64,000 nt of DNA from Burkholderiales bacterium (GTDB taxonomy: Bacteria > Pseudomonadota > Gammaproteobacteria > Burkholderiales > Eutrophovitaceae), in contig DATMAN010000027.1 of the NCBI GenBank assembly GCA_035560005.1, positions 62,001 to 126,000 of the forward strand, read 5' to 3'. The translations under genes were made by a program, and so were the position numbers. The notes beneath the pieces are model-generated. The model did no database searches. It saw only the letters and a program-made list of their open reading frames with translations, and was not told the DNA's origin. This document shows, piece by piece, positions 34,165 to 42,372 of this stretch (position 1 is its first letter; every line of letters starts with the position of its first letter).

Positions 34165-34194
34165 TTTATATCACGCGGTCGAATACAGGGTCAA
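34165..34194 (-). promoter_or_regulatory. Sigma-70 promoter of the aminotransferase gene
   Basis: On the minus strand TTGACC (34194-34189), an 18-base spacer and TATAAA (34170-34165). Both hexamers are near consensus in an AT-rich patch. The predicted start at about 34158 gives a leader of roughly 77 bases that contains the terminator. Confidence 0.6.
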
Positions 34195-34238
34195 ACCACC
34201 TGTCCCATCGTCTTGAGGCCCGGGCGCGGGCGAGCGGC

Positions 34239-34832
34239 ATGACCCAGGAAATCCTTCGCTTCTGGTTCGGTTCGAACGCCGATGACGCCGCTGCGGCCGC
34301 GGAGAAGTCCAGGCTGTGGTGGAGCAAGGATTCCGCGGTCGACGCGCAGATCAGGGAGCGATTCCAGGATCTGGTCGAAGCCGCGGGGCGCGGCGAGCTC
34401 ACGCACTGGGCCGCTACCGCACACGGGCGACTGGCGCTTATCCTGCTGACCGATCAGTTCCCGCGCAACATCTATCGCGGGACGCCGCGGGCCTTCGCCT
34501 TCGATCCGGTGGCGCGGCTGCAGTGCCAGGAAGGCATCGCTGTGGGCGACGACCGGACGCTGCGACTCATCGAGCGGGTGTTTTTCTACCTGCCGCTCGA
34601 GCACTCCGAATCAGCCGAGGACCAGGCACAGTCCGTCGGGCTCTTCAGCGAGTTGGCAAACCGCGCACCGGCTGCGCAGCGCGCGCTGTTCGACGGCTTT
34701 CTCGATTACGCCGTGCGCCACCGCGACATCATCGAACGGTTCGGCCGATTTCCCCATCGCAACGCGATTCTCGGTCGCCCCTCCACGCCCGAAGAAATCG
34801 CGTTTCTTCGGACACCGGGATCATCGTTCTGA
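34239..34832 (+). CDS. DUF924-family protein
   Basis: A 197-residue soluble protein with the family's hallmarks: opening EILRFWFG, WWSKDSAVDAQIRERF, ILLTDQFPRNIYRGTPRAFAFD, ERVFFYLPLEHSES and RFGRFPHRNAILGRPSTPEE. DUF924 proteins have a TPR-like all-helical fold and unknown biochemistry. The gene is complete and divergent from the aminotransferase, convergent with the peroxiredoxin. Nothing in the surroundings assigns a role. Confidence 0.88.
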   Translation: MTQEILRFWFGSNADDAAAAAEKSRLWWSKDSAVDAQIRERFQDLVEAAGRGELTHWAATAHGRLALILLTDQFPRNIYRGTPRAFAFDPVARLQCQEGIAVGDDRTLRLIERVFFYLPLEHSESAEDQAQSVGLFSELANRAPAAQRALFDGFLDYAVRHRDIIERFGRFPHRNAILGRPSTPEEIAFLRTPGSSF

Positions 34833-34904
34833 TTCCGACATGCGGCGCTCTCCGCCAAGAGAAGACGCCCAAGGCGCCTTCCTCTCATGTCCATGCGACC
34901 GGGG

Positions 34905-35570
34905 CTACTTCGGCTGCGGCACGATGCGCAGGTAGGGCTTTGGCGCCTTCCAGCCGCCGGGAAACACCGTCTTCGCCTCCTCGTCGCTCACCGAGCCGGC
35001 GATGATCACCTCCTCGCCCTGTCTCCAGTTGACGGGCGTGGCCACCCGATGTTTGGCGGTCAGCTGGATCGAGTCGATCGCGCGCAGCACTTCGTCGAAG
35101 TTGCGCCCGGTTGTCATCGGGTAGTACAGGATCATCTTGATCTTCTTGTCCGGGCCGATCAGGAATACGCAGCGCACGGTCTGGTTGTCGGCGGGCGTGC
35201 GCGAGCCTGCGTCGCCGCTGGCGCTGGCCGGCAACATGTCATAGAGCTTGGCAATTCTCAGATCCGGATCGCCGATCATCGGGTAATTGGGCGCGACCCC
35301 CTGGGTCTCCTCGATGTCCCTGGCCCATTTGCGGTGGTCTTCCACCGAATCGACGCTCAGACCGATGATCTTGACATTGCGCTTGTCGAACTCCGACTTC
35401 ACGCGCGCCATGTAGCCCAGCTCGGTGGTGCACACCGGAGTGAAATCCTTTGGGTGGGAGAACAGCATCGCCCAGCCGTTGCCGATCCATTCGTGAAACC
35501 GGACCGTTCCTTCGGTGGTTTCGGCCGTGAAGTCCGGCGCTTCATCTCCGATACGCAACGACATATTCAT
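34905..35570 (-). CDS. 1-Cys (Prx6-type) peroxiredoxin
   Basis: A 221-residue peroxiredoxin. The peroxidatic Cys47 is in HPKDFTPVCTTEL (PxxxTxxC), and the long C-terminal domain ending VFPGGWKAPKPYLRIVPQ is typical of the Prx6 branch. It reduces hydrogen peroxide and organic peroxides in the cytoplasm. GGAGGTGA precedes two ATGs, 35570 and 35564; both start the same protein within two residues. It is probably monocistronic. Confidence 0.93.
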   Translation of the reverse strand: MNMSLRIGDEAPDFTAETTEGTVRFHEWIGNGWAMLFSHPKDFTPVCTTELGYMARVKSEFDKRNVKIIGLSVDSVEDHRKWARDIEETQGVAPNYPMIGDPDLRIAKLYDMLPASASGDAGSRTPADNQTVRCVFLIGPDKKIKMILYYPMTTGRNFDEVLRAIDSIQLTAKHRVATPVNWRQGEEVIIAGSVSDEEAKTVFPGGWKAPKPYLRIVPQPK

Positions 35571-35777
35571 TCACCTCCAATAGGGTTATTGATGCCGGTC
35601 CCGGACTGGATGTCGCCGCACGCACCGCGGCAGGCATTGCTCTCGCCATCCAGTCGGGCGAAAGTCCCGCAAGAGAGGGGCGTTCATTCTACGCCGCGCG
35701 CTGTGCTGTGAGGAGCGATTCCGTTCTGCGTCGCGGTGACGCACCGCGCGTGTGCGCCGATGCGATAAGCTTGACCC

Positions 35778-36758
35778 ATGTCACCGCGCATGCACGCGCT
35801 GCTCTGTCTGGCAGCGGCCACGGTCCTGCTGCCGCCGGGCGGCTCGGGACTGGCCGACAGTTTCCCGAACAGACCCATTCGCCTGGTCGTCCCTTATGCG
35901 GCAGGTACCACGGTGGACATCCGCGCGCGCCAGGTGGCGGAGCGGATCAGCGGTCCGCTCGGCGTTTCGGTACTCGTGGAGAACCGGCCGGGCGCAGGCG
36001 CAACCATTGGCGCGGCCTACGTGGCGAAATCGCCGCCGGACGGCTACACGCTGCTGGTTGGCAGCGTGGCAGAACAGGCGGTGGCCCCGGCGGTGCAGTC
36101 GAGCCTCCCTTACGATCCGCGCAGGGACTTTGCGCCGATTACCCAGTACGCGGAAACTGCGGCGATTCTGGTTGCAGACCCCGCCCTCGGAGTCGATTCG
36201 ATGCGGGAGCTGATCGCGCTCGCCAAACGCAAACCGGGCGCGCTCACGATCGGTTCCTGGGGCAACGGCACGCTCAGCCATCTGCTCTGTTTCCAGCTCA
36301 ACAAGGTCGCGGGCATCGAAATCGTCCACGTCCCCTACAAGAGCTCCAGCCAGGGATTGATCGACGTAGCCGGCGGCCGCTTGTCGCTGATGTGGGATTA
36401 CCCGGTGTCCAGCGGCCCGCTGATCAAGGCGGGCAAGCTCAAGGCGCTGATGGTCATCGGCGAACAGCGGGTGGCGCCGCTGCCCGACGTACCCAGTGCG
36501 TCCGAGGTGGGCCTTGCGCAGATGCGACACAAGTCGTGGGGCGGATTCTTCGCGCCGGCGGGCACACCGAAGGACATCGTGGCGCGCCTGAATCGGGAGA
36601 TCGTGCGCGCGCTGCGATCTGCCGAGATGGAGCGCATCCTCGCCGAGCAGGGCAGCCGGGTCGTCACCAATACGCCGGAGGCATTCGCCGCCTTCATTCG
36701 GCGCGAACAGGAGGCGCTCGCGGCGCTCGCCCGGGCAGCCGGCGTGCGCGTCGACTGA
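35778..36758 (+). CDS. Bug-family (TctC-type) periplasmic substrate-binding protein
   Basis: A 326-residue secreted protein. After a signal peptide (residues 1-26) come FPNRPIRLVVPYAAGTTVDIRARQ, VENRPGAGATIGAAYVAKSPPDGYTLL and VHVPYKSSSQGLIDVAGG, all Bug/TTT signatures; the binding loops are complete. Such proteins capture carboxylates, amides or aromatic acids. No TctA or TctB membrane genes are nearby, which is normal for the hugely expanded Bug families of betaproteobacteria. A methyltransferase gene follows 14 bases after the stop and may be co-transcribed. Confidence 0.9.
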   Translation: MSPRMHALLCLAAATVLLPPGGSGLADSFPNRPIRLVVPYAAGTTVDIRARQVAERISGPLGVSVLVENRPGAGATIGAAYVAKSPPDGYTLLVGSVAEQAVAPAVQSSLPYDPRRDFAPITQYAETAAILVADPALGVDSMRELIALAKRKPGALTIGSWGNGTLSHLLCFQLNKVAGIEIVHVPYKSSSQGLIDVAGGRLSLMWDYPVSSGPLIKAGKLKALMVIGEQRVAPLPDVPSASEVGLAQMRHKSWGGFFAPAGTPKDIVARLNREIVRALRSAEMERILAEQGSRVVTNTPEAFAAFIRREQEALAALARAAGVRVD

Positions 36759-36772
36759 AGTAGGCCTAGGCC

Positions 36773-37582
36773 ATGGACGCGTTCGGTGCCTTCGAGCACG
36801 AGGGCTGGCAGAAGGTCGCCACGACCTACGACGATGTCTTCGGTGAACTCACCGCACAGTGCATCCAGCCGCTGCTCGACGCGGCGGATGTGCGAGCAGG
36901 CAAGTCCCTGCTCGACGTGGCGAGCGGTCCCGGCCATCTGGCCGGCGCAGCTCAGGAGCGCGGCGCCATGGTCACCGGCATCGACTTTTCTTCCGCCATG
37001 GTTACGGAGGCAAGCCGGCGCTATCCGCGCGTGGTGTTCTGTGAAGGCCTTGCCGGACGGCTGCCCTTTGCCGATCGCAGTTTCGATGCCGTGACCATCG
37101 CCTTCGGCTTGCTGCACTTTCCGGATCCGGACAAGGCCCTCGCCGAAGCGCAGCGCGTGCTGCGACCGCAGGGAAGAGTCGCCTTCACGGTCTGGGCACA
37201 GGCGGACCGGGCGGTGGGCTTCGGGCTCGTCGCCGGGGCGGTCGAGCGATTGGGCAACCCGGCGGCGGGCTTGCCCGAAGGTCCGCCCTTTTTCCGCTTC
37301 AGCGATCCCGGCGAATGCCGCCGCACGCTGACCGGCCTGGGTTTCACCGACGTGAAGACGACAGAGATCGCCCAGACCTGGCGCTTTACTTCGGCGAGCG
37401 CGTGGATCGAAGGCGTGGCGCGGAGCACGGTTCGCACCGCGGCCCTGTTGCGCGCGCAGTCCGCCGAGGCCATGGCCGCAATTCGCGCGGCGCTCCTGGA
37501 AGCGGCGCTACCCTACGAGGCGAAAGACGGCGCAGTGGAATTGCCCATGCCCGCGGTGCTTGCCAGCGCCCGCAAGCCCTAG
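36773..37582 (+). CDS. Class I SAM-dependent methyltransferase
   Basis: A 269-residue methyltransferase with motif I LDVASGPGHLAGAA (residues 47-60), the acidic residue of motif II in GIDFSSAM, and RLPFADRSFDAVTIAFGLLHFPD as motifs III-IV (UbiE/Methyltransf_11 type). Substrate unknown. It follows the Bug gene by 14 bases and faces an SDR gene that ends 51 bases away. Confidence 0.87.
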   Translation: MDAFGAFEHEGWQKVATTYDDVFGELTAQCIQPLLDAADVRAGKSLLDVASGPGHLAGAAQERGAMVTGIDFSSAMVTEASRRYPRVVFCEGLAGRLPFADRSFDAVTIAFGLLHFPDPDKALAEAQRVLRPQGRVAFTVWAQADRAVGFGLVAGAVERLGNPAAGLPEGPPFFRFSDPGECRRTLTGLGFTDVKTTEIAQTWRFTSASAWIEGVARSTVRTAALLRAQSAEAMAAIRAALLEAALPYEAKDGAVELPMPAVLASARKP

Positions 37583-37633
37583 GCTGCCGTCACCGAGGAG
37601 CCTTCGTGTTTCGCTGCCACCCCGCTCAGCCCC

Positions 37634-38344
37634 TCACGACACCTTTCCGACGTCGGCACGCTTCCGCAGATGCACGACGGCCTCCCTGTCGCTGGCCGGG
37701 TCTGCTGCCAGCGCGATCAGGTGGCGCGCGACCTCGCGCGGCGTGATCCAGGCCGGGTCGACACTGCCGCCGTGAGCGCGGGTCGCGATGGTCGTCCAGA
37801 CCATGAGTTCCTGGATGCGGATCGGCTGCCCCTTCGCCTCGGCGCGCAGGACCCTGGTCAACATCGCCTGGCCCGCCCCCGCGATCGATACCGGGCCGGA
37901 GTTCGGAATCGGGATTTCCGCCGAAGCTCCCCCGATCAGGAAGTAGAAGCCCGCGGGCTTCTTCAAGATCAGCGGGACGATCGCTTTCGCGGCAAGAAAG
38001 TGCGAAGTGAGCCGCTGCGCGATGACGGCATCGAAATCGTGCAACGCCGTCTGCAGCAGCGGCGGACCCTGCCACCAGCTTCCGATCGACGCGATGGCGC
38101 CGTCGATCGTCGCGCTCACCCCGCTCACGTCCCGCGCGAGGCGGGCAGCCTCTTCTTCCGAGCCGGCGCCCCCTGTAACGCCCTTCAGAGCCGCCGGACT
38201 TCCGAGTCGCGATCGGAGTTCTTCGAGCTTTTCGGGTGAGCGCGACGTAGCGATGACATTGGCTCCGGCCTCCAGGAACTCCTCGACCAGACCTTCGCCG
38301 ACTCCGCCTGTCGCTCCAATGATCACCACGGTCCTGCCGCGCAT
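37634..38344 (-). CDS. SDR-fold protein lacking the catalytic Tyr-Lys
   Basis: A 236-residue Rossmann-fold SDR. The cofactor motif GATGGVG is at residues 10-16 and the overall SDR order is kept, but the NNAG position reads ASIGSWWQ and the YxxxK motif is absent: after FYFLIGGASAEIP the sequence is SGPVSIAGAGQAML. The last third looks normal. It is probably NAD(P)-binding without classical reductase chemistry, acting as a sensor, isomerase or atypical SDR. The frame is intact, so it is not an obvious pseudogene. Confidence 0.78.
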   Translation of the reverse strand: MRGRTVVIIGATGGVGEGLVEEFLEAGANVIATSRSPEKLEELRSRLGSPAALKGVTGGAGSEEEAARLARDVSGVSATIDGAIASIGSWWQGPPLLQTALHDFDAVIAQRLTSHFLAAKAIVPLILKKPAGFYFLIGGASAEIPIPNSGPVSIAGAGQAMLTRVLRAEAKGQPIRIQELMVWTTIATRAHGGSVDPAWITPREVARHLIALAADPASDREAVVHLRKRADVGKVS

Positions 38345-38435
38345 GACGCACCTTGTCTCATCAGGTTCGAGATAGCGAACAAGCTATGCGAGCAAAGCCG
38401 CCGAGGCAACTGGCCCGAGAGCCGGCGCTGGCGGC

Positions 38436-39734
38436 TCAGGGTAACGGAGTGGCGGAAGGCCAGCGGCAGATGCGATTGCGGCCTTCGGCCTTTGCCCGGT
38501 AGAGCGCGGCGTCCGCCGCTTTCAGGACTTCACCCGGCGTGCTCTGATGCTCGTTGCGCTCGGCCACGCCGACGCTCACCGTGACCGAGGCCGGCGTGCG
38601 CGGCGCATCCGCCGGCATGGCGGCGCGGGCCTTGGGGCTGTCCCTCTCGACGCGGCGGCCCTCGCGAATCAGAAAACGGTAGTTCTCGATGTCGCGCCGC
38701 AGACTCTGCAATCGCGGCAGCACCTCGAGCAGCCGCCGCCCGGGAAACAGGAGCGCGAACTCCTCGCCCCCGTATCGATAGGCCTGACCGCCGCGGCCGG
38801 GGTGGCGCAGGCGCGAGGCGACCAACTTGAGCACCTGATCGCCCACGTCGTGCCCCCAGCGATCGTTGAACGACTTGAAATGATCGACGTCCACCATCGC
38901 GATGGTGTAGCGCCCGGCCAGACTCAGCATTCTCTCGTTCAGCGCTCGACGGCCGGGCAGGCCGGTCAGTTCGTCGTGAAAGGCCATCCGGTAGGAGTCC
39001 TGCAGGACACCCACCGTGATCATCCCGCCCGCGGCCGCGACGTAGATCGCCAGGCCTTCCGGCGCCGACAAGGCGGCGGAGGCGACGGCGAAAGCCACGA
39101 TCGCCCCGCAGAACGCCGCGTCGATCGGCGCGTTGCGGATCGTCGCGTTCAGCCCGGTCACCAGCAACGCTAGCGCCGTGACCGGCAGGGCGAGCTGGGG
39201 CAGGCGCGCGTCCCAGAAGGATAGAGCGCCGAACAGTGGATAAAAGATCAGATCGGTGATCTCGGTCTGACGGTCCAGCAGCACCAGGACCAACAGACAC
39301 TCGAAAAGGATGAGCGCGCCCCTTCGCAACCCGTAGACATTGAGCGCGCCGCGCTCCTGCACCAGCGAATACACCGCGATGTTGAGCGGCACGAGGATGG
39401 CCGCCGCGCCTCCCAACGTCCTGGCCACGAAACCGCTCGCTTCGCCATGCAGCAGGAAGCGAAGCACGGCGTAAGCCACGGCCAGCGACAGGATCGCGAA
39501 CAGCGCGCGCCCGCGCCGGAAAGCGAGGCTGACCAATGCGCCCACGAAAAGCACGAGCGCCGGTCCGAACGCCCTGAGCGCGGAAAGCGCTCCGGGACGA
39601 TCCGGAAGATGCTCCGCGAGCAGCAGCGCCAGTCCGAGTACGCCTGCTGGCGCGGCGAAGTTCAGAGCGGCGCGTGAGGCCGGGCTGGATGCGGACAGGT
39701 CTCGGGACGCACCATGGTGACCGATGATCACCAT
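38436..39734 (-). CDS. Membrane-anchored GGDEF protein
   Basis: About 432 residues. Six or seven hydrophobic helices fill the N-terminal 240 residues, followed by a GGDEF domain with AFHDELTGLPGRRALNERM, DVDHFKSFNDRWGHDVGD and an active-type YRYGGEEF. It should synthesise c-di-GMP in response to a membrane signal. No RxxD I-site was found. ATG 39734 lies in a small palindrome ATGGTGA/TCACCAT (39714-39734) and has a weak ribosome binding site; ATG 39800 in the same frame is an alternative. Confidence 0.83.
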   Translation of the reverse strand: MVIIGHHGASRDLSASSPASRAALNFAAPAGVLGLALLLAEHLPDRPGALSALRAFGPALVLFVGALVSLAFRRGRALFAILSLAVAYAVLRFLLHGEASGFVARTLGGAAAILVPLNIAVYSLVQERGALNVYGLRRGALILFECLLVLVLLDRQTEITDLIFYPLFGALSFWDARLPQLALPVTALALLVTGLNATIRNAPIDAAFCGAIVAFAVASAALSAPEGLAIYVAAAGGMITVGVLQDSYRMAFHDELTGLPGRRALNERMLSLAGRYTIAMVDVDHFKSFNDRWGHDVGDQVLKLVASRLRHPGRGGQAYRYGGEEFALLFPGRRLLEVLPRLQSLRRDIENYRFLIREGRRVERDSPKARAAMPADAPRTPASVTVSVGVAERNEHQSTPGEVLKAADAALYRAKAEGRNRICRWPSATPLP

Positions 39735-40299
39735 GCCGGCCCCTGGGTCATCCCGAGGGGCGCGGCTGTCCGTGACGGATGGCACGCCTCGGGGCCGCAT
39801 TCCATCGAGCGCGTGGACGCGCGGGAATGCGGTTCGAGCGCTGGCTTCGCACGCATGGTCACTCCTCCGATCGCGCTGCGGCCGGTTTTCTGCTATCGGT
39901 CCTTTTGAGGCCGCAAATCCGGGCGCAAGTTCAGTGCCATTCGTCGACCCGCAAGGAAAGACTCAATACAACAAAGTTGTACTCACGCAGCGGGTATCGA
40001 CCGGCGCTGCGCGCAGGCAGGGGACGTAGCCGAACGGCGACAATTGCCCCGCGGATTTCCGCAAGCGGACGCAGTCCGGAAAATTCCCGCCGGCTGCGGC
40101 CGCGCAGGCGCGAACCGCGGAGCGCCCGTACTGCCATGCATCATGCTCGATGCGTCGGGCCCATCTGAGCCGACAGCGTAGTCGAAGCGAGCTACGCAGA
40201 CCGGACCCCTGTGAAACGGCCCGCCCGAGTGAAGTCTCGAGCGTCCACACCACCCGGTGTGCATCGATGGCTGACGCGCCGACCGATTCGCGCGCCCTC
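39735..40299. other. Gene-free spacer (565 bases)
   Basis: Between the GGDEF gene and tonB I find no frame with recognisable protein features on either strand. It contains the palindrome at 39967-39981 and possibly the N-terminal extension of the GGDEF frame to 39800. It may hold the GGDEF promoter and the tonB terminator. Confidence 0.5.
39967..39981. promoter_or_regulatory. Perfect palindrome TACAAC-AAA-GTTGTA
   Basis: A 15-base perfect inverted repeat in an AT-rich patch, 233 bases upstream of the GGDEF start. The shape is that of a small dimeric-regulator operator; the regulator is unknown. Confidence 0.35.
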
Positions 40300-40998
40300 T
40301 TATTCGTCGATCTTGAAGAAGATCTCCTGGTCGGCCTGATAGGTCGTGCCGTCCTTCTTGAACTTGTACTGGCGCACGGCTTCGAGCACAGCCGCGTCGA
40401 ACACGCCGGGCGGTTCGGACACGAGGATTTCGGCGTCGGTGACCGAGCCGTCGAGCGCAACGCGAAGCCGCACCTTCACCCGGCCCTGAATGTGTTGAGC
40501 CTCCGCTTCGGACGGGTACTTCGGTTTCACTTTCTTCACCGGCTTGACGTCGCGAAACACGGAAGGCAGCGGTGGCAGCTCGGGTGGAGCCTCCGGCTTC
40601 TTCTCTTCTTCCTTCGGCCTGGGCAGCGGCTTGGGTTCCGGCTTCGGCAGTTCGATCTTCGACGGTGCCTCGTCCGGCAACGGCTTCGGCGCTACGACGG
40701 CGATCGGATTACGCAGCGGCGCCGGGCGCTTGGGCTGTGGAACCCGCTCGGGCTTGGGCTTTTCCGGAGGCGGCAGCGCAACGGTCTCCGGCGGCTGCTC
40801 CAGCCGCACCGACACGACCGGAATGGGTGGCGGCTCGTAGAAAGCCAGAAAGGACCAGTCGACGCCGAAGACCAGAAAGGGAACGATCACCTCCAGACCG
40901 AGCGCGATCAATGCCGCCCGCCACCACGGCAAAGTCTGTTCGCTCAGATCTTCGGGCTGCGCCCACAGGGCACCGCGCACCGTCGAGGCCTGCCACAT
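40300..40998 (-). CDS. tonB: TonB-family energy-transducing protein
   Basis: A 232-residue TonB-like protein. One N-terminal transmembrane helix (WRAALIALGLEVIVPFLVFGV), a long Pro/Lys/Glu-rich periplasm-spanning region (PKPERVPQPKRPAP, PKPEPKPLPRPKEEEKKP), and a C-terminal TonB domain (YPSEAEAQHIQGRVKVRLRVALDGSV). It transmits proton-motive energy from ExbB-ExbD to outer-membrane receptors. It is the third gene of exbB-exbD-tonB on the minus strand, 16 bases after exbD. No TonB-dependent receptor gene lies in the window. Confidence 0.9.
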   Translation of the reverse strand: MWQASTVRGALWAQPEDLSEQTLPWWRAALIALGLEVIVPFLVFGVDWSFLAFYEPPPIPVVSVRLEQPPETVALPPPEKPKPERVPQPKRPAPLRNPIAVVAPKPLPDEAPSKIELPKPEPKPLPRPKEEEKKPEAPPELPPLPSVFRDVKPVKKVKPKYPSEAEAQHIQGRVKVRLRVALDGSVTDAEILVSEPPGVFDAAVLEAVRQYKFKKDGTTYQADQEIFFKIDE

Positions 40999-41014
40999 CA
41001 GGCGTGAGCGCCGC

Positions 41015-41431
41015 TCATTTCTTTTCGGCCCTGGCTGCGATACCCACCGAAGAGATGCCGGCCCCGCGAATCGCGTCCATCACGCCGAGCAGCACTTGCA
41101 GCGACGCCTCCTTGTCGCCGGCGAGAACGACGTCGACCACCCCATCCTTCTTCAGCTGCACCAGCCGGTTCTTCAACTCGTCGCTGCTGACTTTTCTTCC
41201 CTCCAGCACGATCTCGCCGGCGCGCGTGACCCCCACCGTCACCGTCGACTTCTTGATTTGCTGCGTGGTCCTGGAGCCCGGAATTTCCAGCGCAACACCG
41301 CTACCGGCGATCATGTTGAGCGAAATCACGACGAAAAAGACGAGCAGAAACATCATGATGTCGATCATCGGAATGACCTCGACCCTCGGCCGATCCGCCT
41401 CGAAATAGCCGGTGCGCACGTGCCGCTTCAC
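41015..41431 (-). CDS. exbD: Biopolymer transport protein ExbD
   Basis: A 138-residue ExbD/TolR protein. The single N-terminal helix contains the essential aspartate in VIPMIDIMMFLLVFFVV, and the periplasmic domain follows (VTVGVTRAGEIVLEGRKVSSDEL). GTG start at 41431; its first bases overlap the exbB stop (GTGA), indicating coupling. Works with ExbB as the proton channel that energises TonB. Confidence 0.92.
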   Translation of the reverse strand: MKRHVRTGYFEADRPRVEVIPMIDIMMFLLVFFVVISLNMIAGSGVALEIPGSRTTQQIKKSTVTVGVTRAGEIVLEGRKVSSDELKNRLVQLKKDGVVDVVLAGDKEASLQVLLGVMDAIRGAGISSVGIAARAEKK

Positions 41432-42126
41432 TGGGTCCTCCGGTCGCGGATCGCCATCACGTTTCCGGCATGGGCCTCGCGTACCGGCACGCCCTGGTGC
41501 GCCGAGCCGCCGCCATAGAAGCGGTTGATCACCATTACCTTGAGCAGATCCATCTGATGCAGCGCCAGCCTCACGCGCTTGTTGAAGTCATTGAGGAACA
41601 GCACGGCGATGATGGCGATGAACAGGCCTGCGCCGGTGGCCACCAGTGCCTCGGCGATCCCTCCGGTCACCATCTGCGTGGCCGCCCCGCCGGCGCCCGT
41701 CGTGCCGAGCACGTCGAAGGCGTGAACCATGCCGATGATCGTGCCGAGCAAGCCCATCAACGGCGCCAGTGTGACCGAGGTGTCGAGTACCCAGACATAG
41801 CGGTCGATCTTCGGCAGCTGCCACATGATCGCCTCCTCTATGTGCCGGTCCATCGTGTCCGCGTCCTGGCCGCGCGAGGCCAGGGCCGCGGAGATGATCG
41901 AACGCTGCAGCGAGCCTTCGTAGTGCGCCGCGAGCTTCTCCAGCTTTTCAACGTTCTGATATTCGACCAGTTGCAGGTCGTGCTCCATCGCCAGGCCGGA
42001 TTTCAGCACCCGGTGGAAGAAGTACGAGCGCTCGACGATCACGGCCAGCGTGACGAGCAGCAGCACGGCCATCAGCGGCAGCAGGCCGCCGGACATGACG
42101 CTCAGCTGTATCAGTTTCTCGAACAT
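41428..42126 (-). CDS. exbB: MotA/TolQ/ExbB proton channel protein
   Basis: A 232-residue protein with three transmembrane helices. TM1 is MAVLLLVTLAVIVERSYFF, and the TolQ/ExbB core is LAPLMGLLGTIIGMVHAF...GGIAEALVATGAGLFIAIIAVLF. It forms the proton channel with ExbD. ATG 42126 follows AGGAAA. It is the first gene of exbB-exbD-tonB; a 246-base gap with an inverted-repeat element separates it from the binding-protein gene upstream, so it probably has its own promoter. Confidence 0.92.
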   Translation of the reverse strand: MFEKLIQLSVMSGGLLPLMAVLLLVTLAVIVERSYFFHRVLKSGLAMEHDLQLVEYQNVEKLEKLAAHYEGSLQRSIISAALASRGQDADTMDRHIEEAIMWQLPKIDRYVWVLDTSVTLAPLMGLLGTIIGMVHAFDVLGTTGAGGAATQMVTGGIAEALVATGAGLFIAIIAVLFLNDFNKRVRLALHQMDLLKVMVINRFYGGGSAHQGVPVREAHAGNVMAIRDRRTQ

Positions 42127-42167
42127 TGATCGTTTCCTATGACAATCCGGCTGGAGAAAAGCAAACC

Positions 42168-42367
42168 CAAAGAGCGAAACACGAGACACGAAGGCACGAC
42201 GAAAGCAATCGAATCAGGCCACTGCAAGCACCTTGTTGGGCAGACTGCACGCAACCCCGGCCGTTACCGAAGGAGGAACACAGCACGGGGCCTGCTCGGT
42301 GGTGACCCAAGTCCCTGGTACATTCATTCTGCGCTTCACATTCTTCGTGTCGTCGTGTTTCGCTTTG
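42168..42367. repeat. Inverted-repeat element of about 200 bases
   Basis: Left arm 42168-42205 reads CAAAGAGCGAAACACGAGAC... and right arm 42334-42367, inverted, reads CAAAGCGAAACACGACGACA.... The arms share about 25 bases with two small indels. The interior (about 128 bases) has no coding potential. The right arm ends 5 bases before the stop codon of the upstream binding-protein gene. Related arms occur at 4159-4299. The shape suggests a MITE- or REP/BIME-like non-autonomous element. Confidence 0.6.
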
Positions 42368-42372
42368 CTGGT

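Noticed and set aside
39963..40460. Minus-strand frame of 165 codons overlapping tonB
   Set aside because: It is a shifted-frame shadow of the tonB C-terminus with no independent start or motif.
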